34,013 bases of DNA, taken from NCBI GenBank assembly GCA_948934525.1, contig CAQZSK010000014.1, forward strand, positions 1 through 34,013, read 5' to 3'. A model generated the notes under the pieces. That model did no database searches. It had not been told where the DNA came from and was given only the letters and a program-made list of their open reading frames with translations. Positions 1-6,424 of this stretch are shown in pieces; position 1 is the stretch's first letter, and each line of letters opens with the position of its first letter. This DNA is from an uncultured Clostridia bacterium (GTDB lineage Bacteria > Bacillota > Clostridia > TANB77 > CAG-508). A program made the position numbers and the translations under genes.

Positions 1-186
1 TAATTCTAGTTTATCCTTCCACATTGCTATATCTGTTTTTAATTTTGCTTCTGATGCTTTTTTAAAAACACTATTATCTCCTATTACATACGTAATTGTG
101 ATTCCCGCCAAAATCAAAAGAACTACAATGGTTACGACCAAGGCAACTAGTGTTATTCCTGATGTTTTTTTCAAAACTTTTCTCAT
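1..186 (-). CDS. Pilin-like secreted protein, N-terminal fragment (3' end outside window)
   Basis: The reading frame starts at an ATG (184-186) preceded by AGGAGGA and runs off the left edge, so only 62 codons are seen. After a short basic start (MRKVLKKTSG) comes a hydrophobic stretch beginning ITLVALVVTIVVLLILAG, which looks like the class III signal and helix of a type IV pilin. The glutamate normally at mature position 5 is replaced by alanine, so this is a pilin-like rather than a canonical pilin N-terminus. The first 40 or so residues almost match those of the gene at 342-1829, then the sequences diverge. It probably encodes a membrane-anchored or exported surface protein. Its C-terminal domain is unknown because it lies outside the window. 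Confidence 0.75.
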   Translation of the reverse strand, partial: MRKVLKKTSGITLVALVVTIVVLLILAGITITYVIGDNSVFKKASEAKLKTDIAMWKDKLEL

Positions 187-286
187 TCTTTTTCCTCCTA
201 CGTTTCTTCTTGTAACTTGTTATCTCTCTTGCCCTAATTGCATGAAATCTTTTGTTTTATTATTTCCTAATTTTCTTTTTATTATA
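56..286 (-). repeat. Direct repeat copy 1: promoter, leader and pilin-like N-terminus
   Basis: This segment matches 1699-1931 at roughly 85-90% by eye, from the -10 element through an approximately 95-nt leader and the ribosome binding site into the first 40 or so codons. Similarity ends downstream of this, so the repeat is a duplicated expression and export cassette. Confidence 0.8.
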
Positions 287-309
287 CTTAAGCTTTTTTA
301 TCATTTCTA
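281..309 (-). promoter_or_regulatory. Putative sigma-A promoter of the partial pilin-like gene
   Basis: On the minus strand a perfect TATAAT (281-286) lies 17 bp from TAGAAA (304-309), a weak -35. It aligns with the perfect promoter of the paralogue at 1926-1954, so the -35 has degenerated here or improved there. Confidence 0.5.
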
Positions 310-341
310 TTCTCTCTTATTTTTCTCTGTTCATACCTCTT

Positions 342-1829
342 TTAAATGCAAAAGCCTGGGGCAGGGTAAATTGAACCAGTATTTGCATTATCAAAATTGC
401 ATACACCATCATTATTAATACTACAAAAACTATAAAAATTATCATAATAAGGTGAACGAAGCCACCAATAGCGTGCAGCATCTGTACTACTTCCTCCTTT
501 TAAAAGCTCTGTATTATTCATGCTGTTATATATAGGATTTACTCCTTTATAAAATTGATATCTTTCTCCTTCTTTTGTTATTGCTCCTGCATAAGCATTT
601 GCTTGGTATCCTGTTGCAAATATTTCACTACAAGATAATAGCCACAAATAATCATCACAAGTACTTGTATTTGCCTGATTATATGTTGGTATATACCTTT
701 TGGTTACCTGCTTAATATAATCCTTGTTGCTTAGTTTAGCTCCATCTCCTCCTATTGCTCCAATTTGTGACTCATTCCCATTGCTATAGCCATTTAACGC
801 CATTCTCATTTGTGTTGCTGCCCAACCTCCAGTATTTCTATTATTTTCATTCATACATAAACCTAAAGTAGCTCCTCTTATAAAATCATAAAATTCGAAA
901 CTAATACTTGCTTTTGTATGATTTCCTCCATATACTCCTGTATCTACTAAATCATCATGTTTAAATCCTAATACTCTTACTCTTCTTATCTCTTCATTAT
1001 ATTTTACTTTATATATTTGCCCTACACTTATTGTCTTGCCTACTCCATCCACTGTTACTGTTGCTGTTGTTGTACTATTTGTTATACTACTATCATTAGC
1101 TATTTCTTTTGCTATTTTAGCTATTTCTTCCCAATTAGATTCTGCCTCTGCCACTTTTACTCCACAAGTTGCCGTTTTTGTTCCATATTTTACTGTCATT
1201 GCTGTATTTCCATATTTGGTTCCGCTTGTTATTTCTATTATTTTCTCAGTTTCATTAATTTGTATATTGGTTACAATGGTAGTATCATATCCTGTCACAA
1301 CCTCTATTCTCACAGGTTCTGTTGTATCATCTCCTATATTTGATGCCTCCCTTTCTATTGTTAAAGAAGAACCATTAAAATTTATTTTATAATACTTTCC
1401 ATCTACTACTGCATAATAGATATTTTCATCTACTGTTCTTTTTATATTAACTTTAATTCTTGCTGTTTGATCTTTATCCATTGTTACATTCTCTGGCTCT
1501 ACACTTATTCCATCTATATTATCTGCACCCATACTTTTTATCTCTATTTTATTCCCATTATTGATTAGTTCATCAATAATATCTTTATTTACTATTTCAT
1601 CAATTTCTCCAGATTCTTTTTCTATAAATTTATTAGCATATATAATTCCTGCTTGCTCCTCTATTTTGGCTAATTCCGTATTTACTTTTGCCTCTAACGC
1701 CTTTTTAAATATACTATTATCTCCTATTACATACGTAATTGTAATTCCCGCCAAAATCAAAAGAACTACAATGGTTACGACCAATGCAACTAATGTTATT
1801 CCTGATGCTCCTTTTAAATTTTTCTTCAT
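342..1829 (-). CDS. Pilin-like secreted protein with C-terminal DUF6273-type domain
   Basis: A 495-residue protein with a basic N-terminus and a pilin-like hydrophobic helix (ITLVALVVTIVVLLILAG, about residues 11-28, alanine in place of the usual Glu5). The middle is Thr/Val-rich and looks like a beta-sandwich, with a repeated 'TEKIIEITSGTKYGNTAMTV' style that suggests an Ig-like surface domain. The last 180 or so residues carry the DUF6273 signature: EFYDF, an internal LSCSEIFA-like strand, and WWLRSPYYDN near the end. That domain usually closes with GVRPAF; here the end is YPAPGFCI. The start codon ATG has AGGAGGA upstream. It has its own consensus promoter. It is likely exported and surface exposed; ligand and role are unknown. 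Confidence 0.8.
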   Translation of the reverse strand: MKKNLKGASGITLVALVVTIVVLLILAGITITYVIGDNSIFKKALEAKVNTELAKIEEQAGIIYANKFIEKESGEIDEIVNKDIIDELINNGNKIEIKSMGADNIDGISVEPENVTMDKDQTARIKVNIKRTVDENIYYAVVDGKYYKINFNGSSLTIEREASNIGDDTTEPVRIEVVTGYDTTIVTNIQINETEKIIEITSGTKYGNTAMTVKYGTKTATCGVKVAEAESNWEEIAKIAKEIANDSSITNSTTTATVTVDGVGKTISVGQIYKVKYNEEIRRVRVLGFKHDDLVDTGVYGGNHTKASISFEFYDFIRGATLGLCMNENNRNTGGWAATQMRMALNGYSNGNESQIGAIGGDGAKLSNKDYIKQVTKRYIPTYNQANTSTCDDYLWLLSCSEIFATGYQANAYAGAITKEGERYQFYKGVNPIYNSMNNTELLKGGSSTDAARYWWLRSPYYDNFYSFCSINNDGVCNFDNANTGSIYPAPGFCI

Positions 1830-1931
1830 TTTCTTTTTCCTCCTACGTTTCTTCTTGCAACTTGCTATCTCTCTTAAAACAATTGCATGAAATCTTTTGT
1901 TTTATTATTTCCCAATTTTAAATTTATTATA
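1699..1931 (-). repeat. Direct repeat copy 2: promoter, leader and pilin-like N-terminus
   Basis: This is the partner of 56-286. The leader between the -10 and the ribosome binding site is almost the same in both copies, including the stretch around ACGTAGGAGGAAAAAG. Such conservation of non-coding DNA points to recent duplication, gene conversion or a selected regulatory leader. Confidence 0.8.
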
Positions 1932-1954
1932 CCGAAGCTCATTATCATTGTCAA
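1926..1954 (-). promoter_or_regulatory. Consensus sigma-A promoter of the DUF6273 pilin-like gene
   Basis: On the minus strand a perfect TTGACA (1949-1954) is followed after exactly 17 bp by a perfect TATAAT (1926-1931). The inferred transcript has a leader of about 90 nt before the ATG at 1829. A divergent regulator gene starts at 2087. Confidence 0.8.
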
Positions 1955-2086
1955 TGATAAAATATCATTTATAATATATTGTTTTTTATTCTATTACATT
2001 AGAAAATATACTTTATATATAATAGTTACCATATTTATTTATCTATTGGTATACAATAAATTCAGAAGTAATATTTAGGAGTAATT

Positions 2087-2356
2087 ATGAAAGAATTAGA
2101 TTCAGATAAATTATTTAAACTGATTGGCACTAATGTGAAATATTATAGAAAACTATATAATTTAAACAAAGGAAAAATGACACAAGAAAATTTAGCTGAA
2201 CTTGTAGATGTTTCTACAGCTTTAATCGGTAATTTAGAAAGTGAAAAAATATCACAGGGTATCAGCGTTGTTACCTTATGGAAAATCAGTCAGGCCTTAG
2301 AAATACCAATAGAAAATTTATTTGATGAAACAAGAAAAAATAGGAAGACTAGTTAA
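2087..2356 (+). CDS. XRE-family helix-turn-helix transcriptional regulator
   Basis: An 89-residue protein that is essentially one Cro/CI-type DNA-binding domain. Residues about 13-72 include the typical pattern of TQENLAELVDVS (first and second helices), TALIGNLES (recognition helix) and VTLWKISQALEIPIENLFD. An AGGAG lies 8 bases before the ATG. It is one of only two plus-strand genes in the window and is divergent from the pilin-like gene 257 bp away, so it could regulate that promoter; this is inference only. Its last codons are part of the hairpin that ends obg on the other strand. Small stand-alone XRE proteins occur in phages, toxin systems and as orphan regulators, and no partner gene is seen here. 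Confidence 0.85.
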   Translation: MKELDSDKLFKLIGTNVKYYRKLYNLNKGKMTQENLAELVDVSTALIGNLESEKISQGISVVTLWKISQALEIPIENLFDETRKNRKTS

Positions 2357-2368
2357 TTCTAGTCTTCC
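2343..2368 (-). terminator. Terminator of the trpS-mntA-hepT-obg operon
   Basis: A perfect 10-bp inverted repeat (GGAAGACTAG / CTAGTCTTCC) with a 6-nt loop spans both convergent stop codons. On the minus strand it is followed by TATTTTTTC, a proper U-tract. On the plus strand no U-tract follows, so it should act mainly on obg transcription. Confidence 0.8.
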
Positions 2369-3633
2369 CATTCTAATTCATAGTCTGAAATTTGCACCCA
2401 ATCACCATCTTGAATTCCTAACTCTTTTAATTTTTGATTAATTTCCATCTCCTTTAGTCTTCTATGGAAATAATGTAATGACTCATTATCTGCTAAGTTA
2501 ACTGTTCTCATTAATTTTTCCACTGCTAAACCTGAAACAATATATACCCCATCTTCTTTTCTTACACTAACTTCTTCCTGTTCTTGTAAAGTATATATTT
2601 TTTCTTCTTTTTGAATTTCTATTAAATCTTCTTTTGGTAATGTTTTTAATATTTCTGAAACTCTTATCATGAGTTCTTTAATTCCTTGTTTAGTAGCTGC
2701 TGATATTTTATATATCTCTATCTCCTGCTCTTTTGCCATTTTTTCTAATTCTTGATACAAACTTTCATCTTGCATACTATCCACTTTATTAGCTACTATA
2801 ACTTGCTTTCTTTTACTTAACTTCTCACTATATTGTTTCAACTCTTCATTAATAGTATTAAAATCTTGTACTGGATTTCTTCCTTCTATTCCTGACACAT
2901 CTATCACATGAAGTAATAATCTAGTTCTTTCAATATGACGTAAAAACTGAATTCCTAGCCCAATTCCTTGGCTTGCTCCTTCAATAATCCCTGGAATATC
3001 AGCTATTACAAAACTATCACCATATTCTCCTTTTACAACCCCTAAATTAGGTTCTAAAGTAGTAAAATGATAATCTGCAATTTTAGGAGTAGCATCAGTT
3101 ACCACAGATAATAGTGTTGACTTACCTACATTAGGAAATCCTAGCAATCCAACATCTGCTAATAGTTTCAATTCTAAAATCAACTCTTTTTCTTCTCCTT
3201 TTTCACCTTCTTGTGAAAAGTGTGGAGCTTGTCTTGTAGAAGTAGCAAAATGAGAATTTCCCTTTCCTCCTCTACCACCCGCTAAAATTAATTCCTTTTG
3301 ACCTAATTCAGATAAATCAGCTAGCACCTTTCCTGTTTCACTATCTTTTACAATAGTTCCTAGAGGTACTTTAATAACCAAGTCTTCTCCACTTTTTCCA
3401 AATCTGTGGGCACCTTCTCCATTTTTTCCATTTTCAGCTTTAAATTTCTTTTGATAGCGAAAATCAATTAATGTATTTCTATCTTGATCGACTTCAAAAT
3501 AAACACTTCCACCCTTTCCTCCATCACCACCATCTGGTCCACCTGCTGCTACATATTTTTCTCTACGAAAAGAAACAGCTCCATCTCCGCCATTTCCTGC
3601 TTTTGCTATTATTTTCACATAGTCTGTAAACAT
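2359..3633 (-). CDS. obg: GTPase Obg (CgtA), ribosome assembly and stress GTPase
   Basis: A full-length 424-residue Obg. The glycine-rich Obg fold fills residues 1-158 (AKAGNGGDGAVSFRREK, GGPDGGDGGKGG). The G domain follows with GFPNVGKST (P-loop, about 165), DIPGIIEGA (G3, about 212), NKVD (G4) and SAA (G5). The C-terminal OCT domain ends in GDWVQISDYELEWED. Obg binds the 50S subunit, acts late in large-subunit assembly and links to (p)ppGpp; in Bacillus it also influences sporulation onset. A GAAGGG sequence within the end of hepT provides its ribosome binding site, and only 4 bp separate the genes. In many Firmicutes obg directly follows rplU-rpmA; here trpS and a toxin-antitoxin pair lie between. 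Confidence 0.97.
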   Translation of the reverse strand: MFTDYVKIIAKAGNGGDGAVSFRREKYVAAGGPDGGDGGKGGSVYFEVDQDRNTLIDFRYQKKFKAENGKNGEGAHRFGKSGEDLVIKVPLGTIVKDSETGKVLADLSELGQKELILAGGRGGKGNSHFATSTRQAPHFSQEGEKGEEKELILELKLLADVGLLGFPNVGKSTLLSVVTDATPKIADYHFTTLEPNLGVVKGEYGDSFVIADIPGIIEGASQGIGLGIQFLRHIERTRLLLHVIDVSGIEGRNPVQDFNTINEELKQYSEKLSKRKQVIVANKVDSMQDESLYQELEKMAKEQEIEIYKISAATKQGIKELMIRVSEILKTLPKEDLIEIQKEEKIYTLQEQEEVSVRKEDGVYIVSGLAVEKLMRTVNLADNESLHYFHRRLKEMEINQKLKELGIQDGDWVQISDYELEWED

Positions 3634-3637
3634 TAAC

Positions 3638-4024
3638 TTATATCCCTTCTAACTTCTCTCTTATTTTTTTGAATTCTTGTATATAATCATTCTTTATTTT
3701 TTGATAAATTTCTCTTGAAGATCTTTCATCATATAAATGTGCAAGAGCATTTCTTGAAAGCATTATTTCTATCCACTTTTCTCCATCTTCAATGATACCA
3801 TGTCTAAATCCAATTTGAATATTCTCTCTTGGACTTCCTGTCTTGTCTACTAATCCTAAATATTCTAATGCTTCTTTTACTGTTTTCCATGCCAATTCAA
3901 ATGTGAATTCAAACCTATGTAAAACACCATCTATTACAATTTCACTCTCTGTTTCTTGTAATGCTTCCTCTAATCTATCTACTGCATTTTTATAATCCTT
4001 TAAACGCTCCTGAAATCTATTCAT
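3638..4024 (-). CDS. hepT: HEPN-family toxin HepT (HI0074-like)
   Basis: A 128-residue helical protein of the nucleotidyltransferase substrate-binding (HI0074) family. It carries the complete HepT active-site signature R-x4-H-x-Y at Arg91, His96 and Tyr98 (RNALAHLY). In characterised HepT proteins this motif forms the RNase site, and the tyrosine is adenylylated by the partner MntA to neutralise the toxin. The ATG at 4024 is chosen over an upstream in-frame TTG because AAGGAAGG precedes it at good spacing. It overlaps the end of mntA by 8 bp, so translation is probably coupled. The pair forms a type VII-like toxin-antitoxin module. Toxicity is inferred from the intact motif, not shown. Confidence 0.85.
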   Translation of the reverse strand: MNRFQERLKDYKNAVDRLEEALQETESEIVIDGVLHRFEFTFELAWKTVKEALEYLGLVDKTGSPRENIQIGFRHGIIEDGEKWIEIMLSRNALAHLYDERSSREIYQKIKNDYIQEFKKIREKLEGI

Positions 4025-4307
4025 ATAAAATACCTTCCTTATCAATGGATTCTTTTAACTTTTGCTTTTCTAATTGTTCATAAAATACAATATCTACCAT
4101 ATAAGGTATATTAAGTAAATCAAAATCATTTAAAATTGCTATCCTATCTTTTTCTGTAATATTTCCTCTTACAGCAATATCAATGTCTGAATTTTCTTTA
4201 TAATTTCCTCTTGCCCTTGAACCATATAATTGAAATTCATAATTAGAATATTTTTGTACTACTTTTTTAATTTCTTGATAAGTATTTTGTGGCAATCCAT
4301 ACTTCAT
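4017..4307 (-). CDS. mntA: MntA-type minimal nucleotidyltransferase antitoxin
   Basis: A 96-residue minimal nucleotidyltransferase with the family signature GS-x10-D-x-D: Gly29-Ser30 (LYGSRARG) then Asp41 and Asp43 (SDIDIAV). Asp72 (VDIVFY) is positioned as the third metal ligand. In known MntA-HepT pairs this enzyme transfers AMP from ATP to the HEPN toxin tyrosine and so blocks it. The start at 4307 is supported by AGAGGAAA; an in-frame TTG at 4328 would overlap the end of trpS and has no ribosome binding site. The gene lies 13 bp after trpS and overlaps hepT, so it is expected to be carried on the trpS transcript. Confidence 0.85.
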   Translation of the reverse strand: MKYGLPQNTYQEIKKVVQKYSNYEFQLYGSRARGNYKENSDIDIAVRGNITEKDRIAILNDFDLLNIPYMVDIVFYEQLEKQKLKESIDKEGILYE

Positions 4308-4320
4308 TTTTCTTTCCTCT

Positions 4321-5337
4321 TTATTCAAAATAATCTAGTCTCATAGCTTTTTTTACTTTTTTCATTGTTTCTTTAGCTGTTTGTCTTGTCTTTTCAGTTC
4401 CTTCTATTAATATCTTTTCTATTAATTCTGGATGTTCTTCATAATATTTTCTTTTTTCTCTTATTGGCTCTAAGAATTGATTAACATTTTGAGCCAATTG
4501 TTTCTTACAAGCAACACATCCTCTAGTTCCTGCTTTGCATTCTTCACAAACATTTTTTACTTCTTCATTAGTACTAAATAGCTTGTGATAATATGCTACC
4601 ATACATATATCAGGATGCCCTGGATCATCTTTTTTTATTCTTTCTGGGTCTGTTACAGCACTCATAATTTTTTTATTAACTTCTTCTTCTGAGTCTGATA
4701 AATATATAGCATTCCCTAAAGATTTTCCCATTTTCTCATTTCCATCTAGCCCTTTAATTCTTTTGGCATTAGATAGCACCGCTTCTGGCTCTGTAAGTAT
4801 TTCTCCATAGATACTATTAAATTTTCTAACGATTTCCCTACATTGTTCAATTAATGGTAATTGGTCTTCTCCAACTGGTACTACTGCTCCATCTACTACT
4901 GTAATATCAGCAGCTTGGCTAACTGGGTAACCTAAAAATCCATAAGTAACACTTTCTCCAAAAACGTCCTTTTTCTGTGCAATTTCTGTTTTTACAGTAG
5001 GATTTCTTTCTAATCTTGCAATCGTTACTAAATTAGAATAAAAAACTGTTAATTCTGCTGTTTCTGGTATCATAGATTGAATGTAAATAGTAGTTTTTTC
5101 TGGATCAATCCCTATAGATAAATAATCCAAAATGACCTCTTTCACATTTTTTCTTACCTTTTCTGGATTATCAAAATTATCTGTTAATGCTTGCACATCT
5201 GCAATTAAGATATATGGATCATACTTGCCACTATTTTGCATTTCTACTCTTGTTTGTAAAGAACCCAAATAATGACCGATATGTAACCTTCCTGTTGGCC
5301 TGTCTCCTGACAACATACGTTTTTTCTTTTCTTCCAT
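4321..5337 (-). CDS. trpS: Tryptophanyl-tRNA synthetase
   Basis: A class Ic aminoacyl-tRNA synthetase of about 338 residues that charges tRNA-Trp. The first signature is HIGHYLG (about residue 18, after SGDRPTGRL) and the second is KMGKSLGN (about residue 205, KMSKS loop). VGEDQLPLIEQ and AADITVV are typical TrpRS blocks. A cysteine cluster (CEECKAGTRGCVACKK) sits in the C-terminal half, as in other clostridial-type TrpRS. I prefer the ATG at 5337 because AAGGA lies 9 bases upstream; the ATG at 5346 directly abuts that AAGGA and leaves no spacer. A clear promoter lies upstream, making trpS the first gene of an operon with mntA, hepT and obg. No T-box precedes it. Confidence 0.95.
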   Translation of the reverse strand: MEEKKKRMLSGDRPTGRLHIGHYLGSLQTRVEMQNSGKYDPYILIADVQALTDNFDNPEKVRKNVKEVILDYLSIGIDPEKTTIYIQSMIPETAELTVFYSNLVTIARLERNPTVKTEIAQKKDVFGESVTYGFLGYPVSQAADITVVDGAVVPVGEDQLPLIEQCREIVRKFNSIYGEILTEPEAVLSNAKRIKGLDGNEKMGKSLGNAIYLSDSEEEVNKKIMSAVTDPERIKKDDPGHPDICMVAYYHKLFSTNEEVKNVCEECKAGTRGCVACKKQLAQNVNQFLEPIREKRKYYEEHPELIEKILIEGTEKTRQTAKETMKKVKKAMRLDYFE

Positions 5338-5390
5338 TTTCCTCATTCCTTATCTATTTTTTATACTAATTCTATTTTATTAACATATTT

Positions 5391-5419
5391 ATTATACTGG
5401 ATTTTTATTCGTTTTACAA
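5391..5419 (-). promoter_or_regulatory. Sigma-A promoter of trpS operon
   Basis: Minus strand: TTGTAA (5414-5419), a 17-bp spacer, then perfect TATAAT (5391-5396). The leader before trpS is only about 45 nt, too short for a T-box. Confidence 0.75.
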
Positions 5420-5430
5420 GTTGTAGAAAT

Positions 5431-5464
5431 AAAAAATTAAGAGCACTGGTATCAGTACTCTCTT
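5431..5464 (-). terminator. Terminator after rpmA
   Basis: On the minus strand a bulged hairpin (AAGAGAGTACTG / CAGTGCTCTT) is followed by AATTTTTTATTT. It lies directly after the rpmA stop codon and before the trpS promoter, so it separates the two transcription units. Confidence 0.7.
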
Positions 5465-5473
5465 TTAACTTCT

Positions 5474-5749
5474 TTATTTTGCTGTGCTTCCCTCTTCTAC
5501 TGGATAAACACTAACTTTTTTCTTATCTCTGCCAAGTCTTTCAAATTTTACTTTTCCAGTTACTTTAGCAAATAAAGTATCATCACTTCCGATACCTACA
5601 TTAGTACCTGGATGAATTTTAGTTCCTCTTTGTCTTACTAATATATTTCCAGCTGGAACTACTTGCCCATCTGCTCTTTTAAGACCCAAACGTTTTGATT
5701 CACTATCTCTTCCGTTCTTAACACTACCTTGACCTTTTTTATGAGCCAT
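5474..5749 (-). CDS. rpmA: 50S ribosomal protein bL27
   Basis: A 91-residue L27. Diagnostic blocks are GRDSESKRLGLKRADGQ, NILVRQRGTKIHPG and VGIGSDDTLFA. The N-terminus is MAHKKGQGS. It lacks the hydrophobic extension (MLxxNLQFFA-like) that most Firmicutes L27 proteins carry and that the protease Prp removes. In agreement, no prp (ysxB) gene lies between rplU and rpmA. In other bacteria with this short form the N-terminal tail reaches the peptidyl transferase centre without processing. The ribosome binding site is GGGAGTGAG. It is co-transcribed with rplU, 47 bp downstream of it. Confidence 0.97.
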   Translation of the reverse strand: MAHKKGQGSVKNGRDSESKRLGLKRADGQVVPAGNILVRQRGTKIHPGTNVGIGSDDTLFAKVTGKVKFERLGRDKKKVSVYPVEEGSTAK

Positions 5750-5796
5750 GCTTTATCTCACTCCCTTCGCTTTCTTTATTTTAAGGGTATTTCTAC

Positions 5797-6201
5797 CTAA
5801 GCTTCTTTTTTAGTTGTTTCTGTTTTTTTAGTAGCTGGTTTTGCAGCTGCTGTTTTTGTTTCTGCTGCTGGCTTTTCAGCTTTTTCTGTTGCTGTTTTAA
5901 TGCTAGTAATTTCTACCTTTGTATATGGTTGTCTATGTCCTTGTGTTCTTCTATAATTCTTTTTAGCTTTATATTTGTACACTAGGATTTTTTTAGCTTT
6001 ACCATGAGAAACTACTTTTCCTTCTACTTTAACACCTTTTACATAAGGAGCTCCTACTTCTACTTTTTTATCATCAGATACTAAAACAACATTGCTAAAT
6101 GTTACTTTCTTTCCTTCTTCTGCATCTAATTTTTCAAAGAATACTACATCTCCTTCTGCTACTTTGTATTGTCTTCCACAGCTTTCAATAATTGCGTACA
6201 T
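5797..6201 (-). CDS. rplU: 50S ribosomal protein bL21 with Ala/Lys-rich C-terminal tail
   Basis: The L21 core (MYAIIESCGRQYKVAEGD through YRRTQGHRQPYTKVEI) covers about 100 residues and binds 23S rRNA. A further 30 or so residues, rich in Ala, Lys, Glu and Thr (AEKPAAETKTAAAKP), form a disordered tail not found in most L21 proteins. The ATG at 6201 is preceded by AGGAGGTGT; a longer reading frame upstream includes leader RNA and is not used. It heads the rplU-rpmA transcript and has an untranslated leader of about 100 nt. Confidence 0.95.
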   Translation of the reverse strand: MYAIIESCGRQYKVAEGDVVFFEKLDAEEGKKVTFSNVVLVSDDKKVEVGAPYVKGVKVEGKVVSHGKAKKILVYKYKAKKNYRRTQGHRQPYTKVEITSIKTATEKAEKPAAETKTAAAKPATKKTETTKKEA

Positions 6202-6302
6202 TCTTAGTACACCTCCTATATTTGCATACTCGCTAAGCATAAATAACAAGGCAATTACTTATCTCAAGTAATATTTAGTTGCCCGACTCAGGCGGCTTAC
6301 AG
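6202..6302 (-). ncRNA. Putative ribosomal protein L21 leader (5' UTR)
   Basis: Between the inferred transcription start (about 6302) and the rplU ribosome binding site lies a structured-looking leader that begins with a GC-rich stretch (AAGCCGCCTGAGTCGGGC) followed by the inverted repeat ATTACTTGAGATAAGTAAT. Firmicutes often have an L21 autoregulatory leader here. Position and length fit that; I could not check against the covariance model. Confidence 0.5.
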
Positions 6303-6308
6303 TTAGAT

Positions 6309-6338
6309 AGTATATCACATTTTGCTCTGTACTGTCAA
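6309..6338 (-). promoter_or_regulatory. Sigma-A promoter of rplU-rpmA
   Basis: Minus strand: perfect TTGACA (6333-6338), 18-bp spacer, TATACT (6309-6314). Confidence 0.75.
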
Positions 6339-6366
6339 GTGTTTTAATACTATTTCACCTATACAC

Positions 6367-6395
6367 AAAAAGCAGCCTAAAAACGGCTGCTTTTT
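6367..6395. terminator. Bidirectional-type terminator after the FtsX-like permease
   Basis: Arms AAAAAGCAGCC (6367-6377) and GGCTGCTTTTT (6385-6395) with a 7-nt loop form an 11-bp stem, with U-tracts in both directions. It ends the permease transcript on the minus strand and shields the rplU promoter. Confidence 0.85.
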
Positions 6396-6424
6396 ATACA
6401 CTTAAAACTGATTACTTAACTCAT

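Noticed and set aside
187..281. Leader of the pilin-like genes as a c-di-GMP riboswitch
   Set aside because: Neither leader shows the conserved cores of class I or II that I know. Strong conservation between the two copies may reflect duplication only.
1017..1392. Plus-strand ORFs opposite the DUF6273 pilin-like gene
   Set aside because: They are antisense shadows with biased residue content (Cys/Tyr/Ser runs), no ribosome binding site and no recognisable domain.
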